Below are positions 26,875 through 34,846 of a DNA stretch of 64,000 bases, in pieces. Origin of the DNA: JAVBTR01 sp031556065. GTDB taxonomy: Bacteria > Bacillota > Clostridia > Christensenellales > Aristaeellaceae. Within the stretch, counting starts at the first letter, position 1. Every line of letters begins with the position of its first letter. Under the pieces are notes generated by a model. It was not told the DNA's origin. It saw only the letters and a program-made list of their open reading frames with translations, and ran no database searches. Both the position numbers and the translations under genes were made by a program. The stretch spans positions 1 to 64,000 of the forward strand of contig JAVBTR010000032.1 in NCBI GenBank assembly GCA_031556065.1. Direction: 5' to 3'.

Positions 26875-29040
26875 ATGGAAGAAAGAAAATGGGTAAAAAA
26901 AATCATAGCGGCCGCGCTATTCACCCTTATTTGCTTGATGGGAACCTGTGCATTAGGCGAAACGGCGCAAAATATCACAGATCAGTTCAAAATCACCGTT
27001 AAAAGCAAATACAAGGTGAACCGTTTATACGATGGAAACTATCAAAACAAATGGGAAAGTAATGCTGGCAAAGACCCGTCCATTGTTTTTCAGGCCTCAG
27101 AAGACGTAAAAGCCTATGGTCTTTATATCTGTTTTGCGAAAATGCCCGACGCATGGGAAATTCAAACCCAGGATGAACAGGGTCAATGGCAGACCGTCTT
27201 TAACGGAGACACCCGTTTTCTGCATACCTATGTAGCGCTTCCTGGCTTAAACGCTTTTCGGCTGATTGCGCCCTCTGAAAAGAACATATCTCTACAGATA
27301 AACAACCTATCACTTTTCTCACAAGGGGCTCTTCCAGAGGATGTCCAAATCTGGGAGAAACCCGGCGAAAAGGCAGATATGCTGGTTTTAGTCGCCCATC
27401 CCGACGACGAACTGATTATGATGGGCGGAACCATTCCCATCTATGCTGTTGAAAAGCAGATGAATGTGCTGGTCGCTTACATGACTGTCTCCAACACCAC
27501 CCGCTCCAGCGAGCTGCTTAACGGCCTGTGGTCAATGGGCTATAAAACCTATCCCATTCTGGGCACCTTTGGCGACAGTTACTCAAGCAACCTTGAAGCG
27601 GCTTACAAAGCATGGAAGGCCAAAGAGGTACGTACCTTCGTAATGGGGTTGGTTCGCAAATACCAGCCTGAGGTGGTGGTTTCCCACGATTTGAATGGTG
27701 AATACGGCCACGGGGCTCATATGGTGTGTGCCCAAATGGCTGTCTTCTGCGTGCAAAACGGCGCCAATAAGGCCATTGAACCCGAATTGTATGAGCTTTA
27801 CGGCGGGTGGGAGCCGAAAAAACTGTACCTGCATTTGTATAAAGAAAACACTCTGACCATGAACTGGCATATTCCATTAAGCAGCTTAAATAGCCGTACC
27901 GCCCTTGAAGCGGCCCAGGACGCCTACAAGTTCCATTTAACCCAGCGTTCAACCAAGTTTGCGGTTAAGGATGAAGGCAATACCAACTGTGCCCTTTTCG
28001 GCCTTTACTACACCTCCGTAGGCCCCGATGCCAATGGCGACGATTTTATGGAAAACATTCCCGGGAAAGGTGCCATTACCTATACGCCTCCTGTAGCCAC
28101 CCCCTACCCTCAGATGGCGGATACCGGGGAAGATATCGCTCATCCAGCCTGGTCGGCCCAGTGGCTTGAAAAAGCTGGTGAACGCAACCGTAAAGGCTTT
28201 CTAAAGCAAGGCGAATATGTTTACGCCGATTCTGAACAGGGTCTTTGGTTTTATGCCACCCCCGCGCTTATTGTTCGGGTAGACCGCAAGAGCGATACGG
28301 AAGAGAAACGTACCTGGTACGAAGCCCATATGTATGTGGATTTAGATAGCGGCGAGCGAATTCAATCGGTGCAATACACCCCTGAAAACCCCGGCAAGAA
28401 AAAGGTGCAGATCACTCAAATCGCCCGGGAAAACCAAGTGGTCTTCGGCATGAACACCGATTATTATACCTATCGCGTAGGCGGCAGCACAGTGGGCATT
28501 GTTATTCGCAACGGACAGATTCTCCACGACAGCGCTCCTGTGGCAAACCGTTCCAAATTCCCCAATTTGGACGTGCTGGCCATGTTTGACGACGGAGACT
28601 GGAAGGTCTATCACTCCGATGAATATACCGCCCAGGAATACGTGGCCATGGGGGCTGTAAATGTCTATTCCTTCGGACCGTACATGGTAAGGGATGGGGT
28701 TTTGAACGAGTTTATCGATCAGATGTACGGCGGCAAAACAGGGCAGCCCCGCTGCGCCTTGGGCATCATCGAAAAGGGACATTATTATGCCATGCTGGAA
28801 GAGGGCCGTATACCCAAGGAAGCCAAAGGCACTTCCCTTAAAGCGCTGGCGGAACATATGCTGGAAAAGGGCTGCGTCCAGGCTTTAAACATGGACGGGG
28901 GGCAAACCGCTGTTTTTACCTTCATGGGTGAACAGATCACCCGCATTGGCGTTTATGAAGCCAACGGTGCTAACCTGCCAAGAAGCACCAGCGAACTGAT
29001 CGCCGCAGGCTTTTCCTCCGCCATCGATCCCCTTGAATAG
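26875..29040 (+). CDS. Exported PIG-L deacetylase fused to a phosphodiester glycosidase domain
   Basis: 721 residues with three parts. After a signal segment (about 8-28), residues 35-150 look like a discoidin-type beta domain. Residues 168-370 are a PIG-L/LmbE zinc deacetylase: AHPDDE at 174-179 and SHDLNGEYGHGAHM with the third ligand. Residues about 430-710 match the phosphodiester glycosidase (NAGPA) fold: RCALGIIEKGHYYAML, LNMDGGQTAVF. A zinc-dependent de-N-acetylase and a glycan-phosphodiester hydrolase on one chain suggest remodelling of an amino-sugar polymer outside the cell. GAGAGG precedes ATG 26875; a terminator follows. Confidence 0.88.
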   Translation: MEERKWVKKIIAAALFTLICLMGTCALGETAQNITDQFKITVKSKYKVNRLYDGNYQNKWESNAGKDPSIVFQASEDVKAYGLYICFAKMPDAWEIQTQDEQGQWQTVFNGDTRFLHTYVALPGLNAFRLIAPSEKNISLQINNLSLFSQGALPEDVQIWEKPGEKADMLVLVAHPDDELIMMGGTIPIYAVEKQMNVLVAYMTVSNTTRSSELLNGLWSMGYKTYPILGTFGDSYSSNLEAAYKAWKAKEVRTFVMGLVRKYQPEVVVSHDLNGEYGHGAHMVCAQMAVFCVQNGANKAIEPELYELYGGWEPKKLYLHLYKENTLTMNWHIPLSSLNSRTALEAAQDAYKFHLTQRSTKFAVKDEGNTNCALFGLYYTSVGPDANGDDFMENIPGKGAITYTPPVATPYPQMADTGEDIAHPAWSAQWLEKAGERNRKGFLKQGEYVYADSEQGLWFYATPALIVRVDRKSDTEEKRTWYEAHMYVDLDSGERIQSVQYTPENPGKKKVQITQIARENQVVFGMNTDYYTYRVGGSTVGIVIRNGQILHDSAPVANRSKFPNLDVLAMFDDGDWKVYHSDEYTAQEYVAMGAVNVYSFGPYMVRDGVLNEFIDQMYGGKTGQPRCALGIIEKGHYYAMLEEGRIPKEAKGTSLKALAEHMLEKGCVQALNMDGGQTAVFTFMGEQITRIGVYEANGANLPRSTSELIAAGFSSAIDPLE

Positions 29041-29048
29041 CTGCATAT

Positions 29049-29085
29049 AAAAAACGAGCGTTTCTATATAACGCCCGTTTTTTTT
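29049..29085 (+). terminator. Intrinsic terminator of the PIG-L fusion gene
   Basis: AAAAACGAGCGTT and AACGCCCGTTTTT pair with one mismatch around a seven-base loop, followed by eight T. Confidence 0.85.
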
Positions 29086-29091
29086 ATACCA

Positions 29092-29820
29092 TTAATCCAC
29101 CACTTCAAATAAACCAAAGCCCTTTTCACGGAACTCCCCAAGACCGCTTTGGTAAAGGCCCTTCAATAGCCTTTCATCACCGCACAGCATCATATCCCCT
29201 ACTGTGGAACGCAGGTAACGCCCTCCATGCAGCACGTGCACATCCTTACACTTAAACCCATCCTCACAGGGGAAAACCCGTACCCGGGCTTCACTGGCAG
29301 GCATACCGAAAAGCACTTCCGCCAATTTTTCTACTTCTTTGTTGAAGCAAATTTCAAAGTTTCCGTCCCTCATGCCCAGCAAATGGGGTTTTTGCTCGTT
29401 TTCTTCCTCATAACGAATAACGATCAGCGGGCTCATCATACGGATATGAACGCAATCGCCAACGATCTGCTTTTCTTGCACGTCCGCAATGCTCCGTACC
29501 ATCCACGTATTGCCTGCAACTTTTTGGGTTTCCCCGGTCATAGCTTGGAACAGCTTTAAAAAATCCTCGTAACAGCTTTGCTCGCAGGTTGAAAAGATGA
29601 CCTTGATTTTAGGCGATTCCAGCATGATCATTTGCTCAAAACGGGATTTAGGTAAGTAAACAGAAAAGCAGTATGGCTGCACCTCTTGCGAGAAATACTT
29701 TTCGAAATCCGGCGCTACGTTATGGCGTTTAAAACCATCATACATCATATCTGTAATCAGGGGACGATATTCCTGTGGTATTTGTGCGGTCTCCAGCGCG
29801 ATAGATATAATCATGCGCAC
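29092..29820 (-). CDS. cas6: Isolated Cas6-like RNA endonuclease
   Basis: 242 residues from GTG 29820, with GAGGTG seven bases upstream (the frame is open to 29838). Cas6 proteins are two-RAMP-fold enzymes that cut CRISPR precursor RNA. The start MRMIISIALETAQIPQEYRP, the segment CFSVYLPKSRFE and above all the C-terminal glycine-rich loop GLYQSGLGEFREKGFG, followed by a hydrophobic strand, fit the Cas6 signature GxGxxxxxGFG. No repeat array or other cas gene is in the window. It could process a distant array or a host RNA. Alternative: another RAMP-like protein without CRISPR function. Confidence 0.72.
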   Translation of the reverse strand: MRMIISIALETAQIPQEYRPLITDMMYDGFKRHNVAPDFEKYFSQEVQPYCFSVYLPKSRFEQMIMLESPKIKVIFSTCEQSCYEDFLKLFQAMTGETQKVAGNTWMVRSIADVQEKQIVGDCVHIRMMSPLIVIRYEEENEQKPHLLGMRDGNFEICFNKEVEKLAEVLFGMPASEARVRVFPCEDGFKCKDVHVLHGGRYLRSTVGDMMLCGDERLLKGLYQSGLGEFREKGFGLFEVVD

Positions 29821-29920
29821 AACGTAACACCTCATCATTAATAATTAAATGCAGTATCAAAAAGCAAGCTACCGCTTCAAACTATTATAGCATGATTCCG
29901 CCAGAATAGCTAGAATTTTC

Positions 29921-29954
29921 TAAAAAGCACTTCACGTACATGAAGTGCTTTTTA
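29921..29954 (-). terminator. Intrinsic terminator of the rubrerythrin gene
   Basis: A perfect 14-bp inverted repeat (TAAAAAGCACTTCA and its complement) with a six-base loop. It lies 16 bases after the rubrerythrin stop; its A/T ends allow termination in both directions. Confidence 0.9.
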
Positions 29955-29970
29955 AGTATAATCATTTTAC

Positions 29971-30525
29971 TTAATAATTTTGCGCGTCCAATTCGTAATA
30001 GGACTTGGGATGCTCGCAAGCCGGGCAGGAATCGGGCGCGTCGGAACCTTCGTGGACATAGCCACAATTACGGCAGCGCCAGCGGGTGGTAGGCTCGTCC
30101 CGATGGAACGCCTGACCGTTTTCGAGGTTTTCGATCAGCTTGCGGTAACGCTTTTCATGCTCCTCTTCCACTTCGCCTACTTCCGTGAACGCTTCAGCTA
30201 AATCCACGAAGCCTTCTTCCCTGGCCACTTGTGCAAATTCTTTATACATCTGCGTCCATTCCTCGTTTTCACCCTGAGCGGCACGTAAAAGATTCTGCAC
30301 CGTGTCCCCTGCCTGTTTGCCGCTGGAAAAGCCGCCCAGAGCCCGAAGCCACAGCTTAGCATGCTCCTTTTCATTATCGGCGGTTTCTAAAAATATACCG
30401 GCCACCTGTTCAAAGCCTTCTTTCTTCGCTGCGCTGGCAAAAAAAGTATATTTGTTACGGGCAGCGCTTTCTCCCATGAAAGCTGTCATCAAGTTTTGTT
30501 CTGTTTTAGATCCTTTAAGTTCCAT
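29971..30525 (-). CDS. rbr: Rubrerythrin
   Basis: 184 residues. A peroxide-reducing protein of anaerobes. The N-terminal four-helix domain carries the diiron ligands in EQNLMTAFMGESAARNKY, ADNEKEHAK and VGEVEEEHEKRY; the C-terminal rubredoxin-like domain has CRNCGYVHEG and CPACEHPKSYY for the FeS4 site. AGGAGGGTG lies before ATG 30525. It indicates an anaerobic life style with oxidative-stress defence. Confidence 0.97.
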   Translation of the reverse strand: MELKGSKTEQNLMTAFMGESAARNKYTFFASAAKKEGFEQVAGIFLETADNEKEHAKLWLRALGGFSSGKQAGDTVQNLLRAAQGENEEWTQMYKEFAQVAREEGFVDLAEAFTEVGEVEEEHEKRYRKLIENLENGQAFHRDEPTTRWRCRNCGYVHEGSDAPDSCPACEHPKSYYELDAQNY

Positions 30526-30591
30526 GTGTACACCCTCCTTCGCGGTAATGCCTTAAATCAATCTTACCCATTTTTCTTGGACTTGAAACCA

Positions 30592-30714
30592 TTAATAGTA
30601 CATGCTTCCCATTACAACTGATAAAATGACCGATAAAACCATTAAGGCCGCCAATGTGATCGATACGGCGCGGACTATAATGGTTTTCTTATTAGCCTTT
30701 TGCGTTTTAGCCAT
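30592..30714 (-). CDS. Small single-span membrane protein (DUF4044/Prli42-like)
   Basis: 40 residues. A Lys-rich start (MAKTQKANKKTIIVR) is followed by one membrane span (AVSITLAALMVLSVILSVVMG) and a short tail. GGGAGG is ten bases before ATG 30714. Size, basic start and single span resemble the small membrane proteins annotated DUF4044 or Prli42, the latter a stressosome anchor in Listeria; this is a resemblance of layout, not proof. It lies 66 bases upstream of rubrerythrin on the same strand, so it may share its transcript. Confidence 0.75.
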   Translation of the reverse strand: MAKTQKANKKTIIVRAVSITLAALMVLSVILSVVMGSMYY

Positions 30715-30794
30715 TTTCTGCTTCCTCCCAACATGGATACTTCGGTTAGTATATCACGTTCTTGGCAATTTTTCCATACAAGCCTGCATAAGTG

Positions 30795-30823
30795 TTGAAT
30801 CTTTTCGGGAAAAGAATTATAAT
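30795..30823 (+). promoter_or_regulatory. Predicted sigma-A promoter for DUF951-lepB
   Basis: TTGAAT (30795-30800), 17-base spacer, TATAAT (30818-30823), 30 bases before DUF951. Confidence 0.7.
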
Positions 30824-30853
30824 AACCAAAGCGCATGAAAGGAGGCACCGAAA

Positions 30854-31069
30854 ATGGACGACATTCGTTTAGGCGATACGGTCACCACGAAAAAGGCTCA
30901 CCCCTGTGGCACTAATGAATGGCTTGTCATTCGAATAGGTGCCGACATCAAGATCAAATGCAACGGCTGTGGCCGCATTGTTATGATGGATCGCGCGGAT
31001 TTTTTAAAGCGGCGTAAAAAAGTGCTGGTCCAAGGACCGGTGCCACAAATAGGAGGAAATGAACCGTGA
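30854..31069 (+). CDS. DUF951 family small zinc-binding-like protein
   Basis: 71 residues. Matches DUF951: LGDTVTTKKAHPCGTNEW, then GADIKIKCNGCGRIVMMDR and a basic end (FLKRRKKVLV). Conserved Cys/His residues suggest a metal or nucleic-acid-binding fold; function unknown. AAAGGAGG precedes the ATG. Its stop overlaps the GTG start of lepB by four bases (GTGA). Confidence 0.9.
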   Translation: MDDIRLGDTVTTKKAHPCGTNEWLVIRIGADIKIKCNGCGRIVMMDRADFLKRRKKVLVQGPVPQIGGNEP

Positions 31070-31656
31070 GTGAACAACCCAACACGCATAGCGAAGAATT
31101 ACTGGCAGGGAATAAAAAAGAAAAGGTAAAAAAGCCCGTGGACATTAAAAAAGAGATTCTAAGCTGGATATTAACTTTAGGCGCTGCGGTTATTATCGCC
31201 ATGGTGATCCGTACCTTTGTGTTTGAACCTGTGAAAGTAGATGGGGGCAGCATGCTGGATACCCTGAGCAATGGGGAAATCATGTTTGTAACCAAGCCGG
31301 AATACATTTGGGGTAACCCTGCCCGGGACGATGTGATTATCTGCCATTATCCCAACCGCACAGAGTATTTTGTGAAAAGGGTTATCGCCATTCCCGGAGA
31401 TACCATCGAAATTAAAGGGACCGATGTGTTTGTTAACGATGCCCTGGTAGATGAAAGCTTTTTAAGCGTAAACCGCAACCGTTACGATCACACCATGGCA
31501 AAGACGACTTTGGGCGAAGACGAATACTTTGTTATGGGCGATAATCGGGATAACTCCAACGACAGCCGCGCCGTAGGTCCCTTGCACCGGGACCAGATCG
31601 TCGGCCATGTGCGCTATGTGCTTTTCCCCTTTAGCCAGATCCGAGCCATCAATTAA
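31066..31656 (+). CDS. lepB: Signal peptidase I
   Basis: 196 residues, GTG start with AGGAGG upstream. Removes signal peptides from exported proteins. One membrane span (about 32-52) is followed by the catalytic Ser62 in DGGSMLDTL and general base Lys104 in YFVKRVIAIPGD; the C-terminal box is MGDNRDNSNDSRAVGPL. The usual Pro after Ser-Met is absent (SMLDTL for SMxPTL). Translationally coupled to DUF951 and overlapping the converging peptidase gene by eight bases. Confidence 0.96.
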   Translation: MSEQPNTHSEELLAGNKKEKVKKPVDIKKEILSWILTLGAAVIIAMVIRTFVFEPVKVDGGSMLDTLSNGEIMFVTKPEYIWGNPARDDVIICHYPNRTEYFVKRVIAIPGDTIEIKGTDVFVNDALVDESFLSVNRNRYDHTMAKTTLGEDEYFVMGDNRDNSNDSRAVGPLHRDQIVGHVRYVLFPFSQIRAIN

Positions 31657-32689
31657 AAGTGTAAAGGATAACGGCATAGCCTGTGTTATCAGCGCTGGCC
31701 TCCATATCCACCGCCTCGTTGGGCACACGGGTCATAAAGTCCCCGTCCGCCAGACCGCAGATAACCACATATTTTAGTGTTTCCCCTTCATAGTAGCAAA
31801 CCAGCCCTTTTTCTCTTAAAAAGGTCAGGTATTCTTCAAAGGTCATATTCAACAAATGAATCAGTTCCGCGTGGTTTTTTCCCACGTACCGGAAATGATA
31901 ATCCTCATCCTCCATAGGATGGGGATTTTTTACTGTGTATCGTTGTATAAACCCATGCTGCCAGGCAATCTGCAAAAGGTATTTGCCGGAACTGCTTTGG
32001 GAAAGAGACTTGGCGTCCGGTGGCGCATTGTAGCCATCGCACAGCCTGATATCCACCGCGTAACCTGTTTGGTGTTCCGAACAGCCCGGGCGCTCATAGC
32101 CTTTGGCAGCCATGGCCGCCGCTGTTTGCAAAGAATAGCTTTTTGCGAATATACTAAGCTGCTCCAATTGCAAATCCAATTGCTGTTCATTTGAACGGGT
32201 GCCGGCGAAAACGGTCCACTCTCCAAACCCCTTTTGCCGCCCGGCCTGAAAAAGCGGAATCAGCGCTTGGAGGGTTTCCATGTTGGTAACCGTCTGGGCA
32301 GAACGGGTGGCCACATTGGCTTTACCATAAGCCGCGATGGAGTAGCTATTGGGTGCCGGCATGGTACTTGGCACAGGGTGCTGCTCATCGATTAAAAGAA
32401 GAAGCCCACGGTAAAGCTTATCCTTGGTAAAAACCGCCCTTTGCCAGGTTAATCCCCGTGGTTCTTGCAAGGAAAAGCCTTTGGGCAGTGTTTTATTGCT
32501 GCCGCTCACCTGTGTTACAACCACACTGGCGGTTTTCGCCGCCGTATCCTGTTTAGGCACATTGATCAGCACTCCCAAAGAATAAACCACCGAAAACGCC
32601 AACAGCGCCGTGGCGCAGAAAAGCGACACCGATGGACGTTTTACCGCGTTAAGGCGCTGTTTCAAAATAACAATAATCTCTCCATTCAT
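31649..32689 (-). CDS. Membrane-anchored D,D-carboxypeptidase, VanY/M15B family
   Basis: 346 residues from ATG 32689 (GGGGG eight bases upstream). An anchor at about 20-42 is followed by a long spacer and an M15B zinc peptidase domain: SEHQTGYAVDI carries two ligands (His and Asp) and EDEDYHFRYVG supplies the Glu base and last His. Cleaves the terminal D-Ala of peptidoglycan stems. It is the last host gene before the prophage. The last ~60 residues after the domain have no recognised role. Confidence 0.92.
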   Translation of the reverse strand: MNGEIIVILKQRLNAVKRPSVSLFCATALLAFSVVYSLGVLINVPKQDTAAKTASVVVTQVSGSNKTLPKGFSLQEPRGLTWQRAVFTKDKLYRGLLLLIDEQHPVPSTMPAPNSYSIAAYGKANVATRSAQTVTNMETLQALIPLFQAGRQKGFGEWTVFAGTRSNEQQLDLQLEQLSIFAKSYSLQTAAAMAAKGYERPGCSEHQTGYAVDIRLCDGYNAPPDAKSLSQSSSGKYLLQIAWQHGFIQRYTVKNPHPMEDEDYHFRYVGKNHAELIHLLNMTFEEYLTFLREKGLVCYYEGETLKYVVICGLADGDFMTRVPNEAVDMEASADNTGYAVILYTFN

Positions 32690-32759
32690 CCATACGACCC
32701 CCTTATCCTTTCGCTTATAGGCGTATTTTGCTCTTGAAGTGCCATTGTTATGCATACAA

Positions 32760-32859
32760 ATACAAGTCTTTTGTGCTTTCTAGATTCTCAGGTTTTATCG
32801 CCCTGTTCCGCTACGACCGTTAGCAATTTAATATACCTACTATAAGCACTGATGTATAC
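32760..32859. other. Host-prophage junction zone (attachment site not located)
   Basis: About 100 AT-rich bases without a gene between the host VanY-type gene and the phage lysis end. The prophage boundary should lie here. No tRNA is visible, and the att core cannot be defined because the other half is outside the window. Confidence 0.4.
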
Positions 32860-32901
32860 AAAAATAGCCCCACCAGCAGTCACGCCAGCGGGGCTATTTT
32901 T
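32860..32901. terminator. Intrinsic terminator at the end of the prophage lysis module
   Basis: Perfect 12-bp stem (AAAAATAGCCCC/GGGGCTATTTTT) with an 18-base loop, touching the end of the holin gene. Works for the minus-strand late transcript, and by symmetry on plus. Confidence 0.88.
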
Positions 32902-33340
32902 ATGCTTCTGTGTTCTTTTCCTGGTCCGATTTCTTCTCCCTTAACTGTTCCAGGGCCTTTTTCATAGTTTCTGGGAATGGTACCCCCGCCAAGGTCAAAT
33001 TCTCTAAAAGGCTCAATCCCTCGTTGCAGATGTAAAACCAACATACCGCCGTTCTAAACACCTGCTGTTCCGTCCCAAGGGCCTTGTCAAGCAAGGAAGC
33101 AACCAGGACAACCAGCATCATCAAGCCCTTTTTTGCGATGCCCTTAGCGCCTACCTTGCTGTCCAAGCCGCCGCCTTCGGTCTTCTGGCTCTTTCCTAAA
33201 AATGCTACCAGGACACCGCTAAGGTAATCAACAGCCATAAGGCCAAGCAAAACAAACAGCAATGTATCCCAGCCCCCAAACAATCCGGCGATTGCCCCGC
33301 CCATGGCGGCCAATGCCTTTATAACTTTATCCCAAGTCAT
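32900..33340 (-). CDS. Phage holin (holin 4 family)
   Basis: 146 residues. Three hydrophobic segments (about 12-32, 27-48, 70-88) around LFVLLGLMAVDYLSGVLVAFLG, the hallmark of the toxin-secretion/phage lysis holin family, and a charged C-terminal tail. It would open the membrane at the end of the lytic cycle to release the endolysin encoded two bases upstream. GAGGTGG precedes ATG 33340. Confidence 0.93.
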   Translation of the reverse strand: MTWDKVIKALAAMGGAIAGLFGGWDTLLFVLLGLMAVDYLSGVLVAFLGKSQKTEGGGLDSKVGAKGIAKKGLMMLVVLVASLLDKALGTEQQVFRTAVCWFYICNEGLSLLENLTLAGVPFPETMKKALEQLREKKSDQEKNTEA

Positions 33341-33341
33341 A

Positions 33342-34169
33342 TTAACCCACCTCTTTTAAATATTTGCTGGAAACATACCCAGCATAGAGCCTATGACCCA
33401 CTACATACTCAACAATTGCCCAGCTATAATTATCAAAATAACATTTTACCGTGGCACCATCCGGAATCAGCAACACCTTTTTTCCATCAAGGTTTGCTTC
33501 GCTTCGCAGGTTCAGCCCCCCGCCGATTACCATACAGACTTTACCTGTTAAATCGGATGGCGTAGGTGCCGGGGTAGGTGCCGGGGTAGGCGTTGGCGTA
33601 TCGCTATAAGGCAGATCATCCAGTTTCCCGGCTTTACCCCATCCGGCTTTGTTTAATGCGGCAAGGGCGTTTTTGAGATAATCGGCATCACTTTCCGGCT
33701 TGCCGTCTTTATCGTTTTGCCTGGTGTAGATAATATCTTTCCGGGCTTTGGGGGTGGTGGCATGGATCACCGTCAACGGCTCCGCGCTGGTGATTAGCCC
33801 GATGTGGTAGTAATCATTAGGCAGTGCAGCGTTATAATACTGGCCGCCTTTTTTGTAGGAGCTATTCATTTTGCTAAGATCGGTACGCTGCTTAAAAACA
33901 GGTAGGCCCTCTTGTATCTTAGTAAGTGTCGTAGAATCCACCACGCTGTTACAATGCACACGGATAATACGGTTACTGCCATGGTAGATCGATGCGTTTT
34001 GCTTTTTGTGCGCCCGGACAAACGCCCCGGAACAGTCGATACCATAAGCTGGGTCTTTGCCTCTATCGTCCGTTGCACCACCGCCATAATTGCCATTATC
34101 ATCTTTAGGCGGGTAGGGCCAGCCGATAATATCACCAAAAGCTGATAGGTAAGTGTCCATCTTAAGCAT
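33342..34169 (-). CDS. Phage endolysin, NlpC/P60 peptidase with SH3 domain
   Basis: 275 residues. The N-terminal ~150 residues look like an NlpC/P60 cysteine peptidase: Cys in GIDCSGAFVRAH and His in NDYYHIGLI. A linker of TPTPAP repeats (about 192-207) leads to an SH3_3 wall-binding domain (GGGLNLRSEANLDGKKV to YVSSKYL). It degrades the peptidoglycan peptide in lysis. No signal peptide, which fits holin-dependent release. GGAGGGAG precedes ATG 34169; it overlaps the previous gene by eight bases. Confidence 0.9.
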   Translation of the reverse strand: MLKMDTYLSAFGDIIGWPYPPKDDNGNYGGGATDDRGKDPAYGIDCSGAFVRAHKKQNASIYHGSNRIIRVHCNSVVDSTTLTKIQEGLPVFKQRTDLSKMNSSYKKGGQYYNAALPNDYYHIGLITSAEPLTVIHATTPKARKDIIYTRQNDKDGKPESDADYLKNALAALNKAGWGKAGKLDDLPYSDTPTPTPAPTPAPTPSDLTGKVCMVIGGGLNLRSEANLDGKKVLLIPDGATVKCYFDNYSWAIVEYVVGHRLYAGYVSSKYLKEVG

Positions 34170-34605
34170 TGGTTATCTCCCTCCATCCTACTACACCCGG
34201 CCTATGCGGGTTATAGTCGATCTCGTTAATCCAGCGCTTGCCATCGTTCGTGCATTGAGCATTGATACGGTAAGCATCCTCTTTGCAGATCGGCGGCGAC
34301 CATGGCGGCCATGGATCAGCAGGATCAGCATACATAACCCAAAGCGCCGGGACGTTATGCGGCTCCCAGCCATCCTGCGAGGTGTGAGGCTGGATACATC
34401 GGTATAACTGCTCACCATCGCGCCGGATCGCGTCTTTAGCGTAAGCTGTATTGGTTTGCCACTCTAAAAATGATGTGGCGTGCTCCCCGGCTGTCACTGC
34501 ATCGATATCGCCCGATTCGGCAAGCTTGACCAACACAATAGCAGATGATAGCCCCGCCGCGCTAATCGCCTTGCCCATTTCAATACCCTGTTGCCTGTCA
34601 TCCAT
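34162..34605 (-). CDS. Phage tail-end protein with CBM5/12-like carbohydrate-binding module
   Basis: 147 residues. The C-terminal half contains QLYRCIQPHTSQDGWEPHNV and PALWV, the aromatic motif of chitin-binding CBM5/12 modules often found on phage fibres and lysins. The N-terminal ~60 residues are helical and unrecognised. Probably a host-surface binding accessory. It overlaps both neighbours. Confidence 0.78.
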   Translation of the reverse strand: MDDRQQGIEMGKAISAAGLSSAIVLVKLAESGDIDAVTAGEHATSFLEWQTNTAYAKDAIRRDGEQLYRCIQPHTSQDGWEPHNVPALWVMYADPADPWPPWSPPICKEDAYRINAQCTNDGKRWINEIDYNPHRPGVVGWREITNA

Positions 34606-34846
34606 TGTTGTAGCCCTCCATTAATCCAGCTAGAAAGCCGAAGTAGTCAGGTGGCGGCGCAGGTGGTTCCGGCTTTGGCTCGCCGGATAAGGTGATGCTT
34701 GTACCATCGTAGACCCATTTGCGTGGATAAAAATCCTCTTCAAAATCAACGGGGATAACGGCACCGTCAATCTCAATGCCACCAACGATCCCTCCTGTTG
34801 TGGCGTAGGAGGTAATCGTTCCTTTGCTGTCTGTTTTAATAATCAT
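34598..34846 (-). CDS. Phage hypothetical protein in the fibre region
   Basis: 82 residues from ATG 34846 (GGGGGA in front). Starts MIIKTDSKGTITSYATTGGI, beta-rich, then a Pro-rich stretch (EPKPEPPAPPPD). No family recognised; similar short genes accompany phage tail fibres. Overlaps the upstream fibre stop and the downstream start. Confidence 0.7.
   Translation of the reverse strand: MIIKTDSKGTITSYATTGGIVGGIEIDGAVIPVDFEEDFYPRKWVYDGTSITLSGEPKPEPPAPPPDYFGFLAGLMEGYNNG

Noticed and set aside
32756..32860. tRNA at the prophage end
   Set aside because: No cloverleaf, no T-loop GTTCRA motif and no CCA end could be found.
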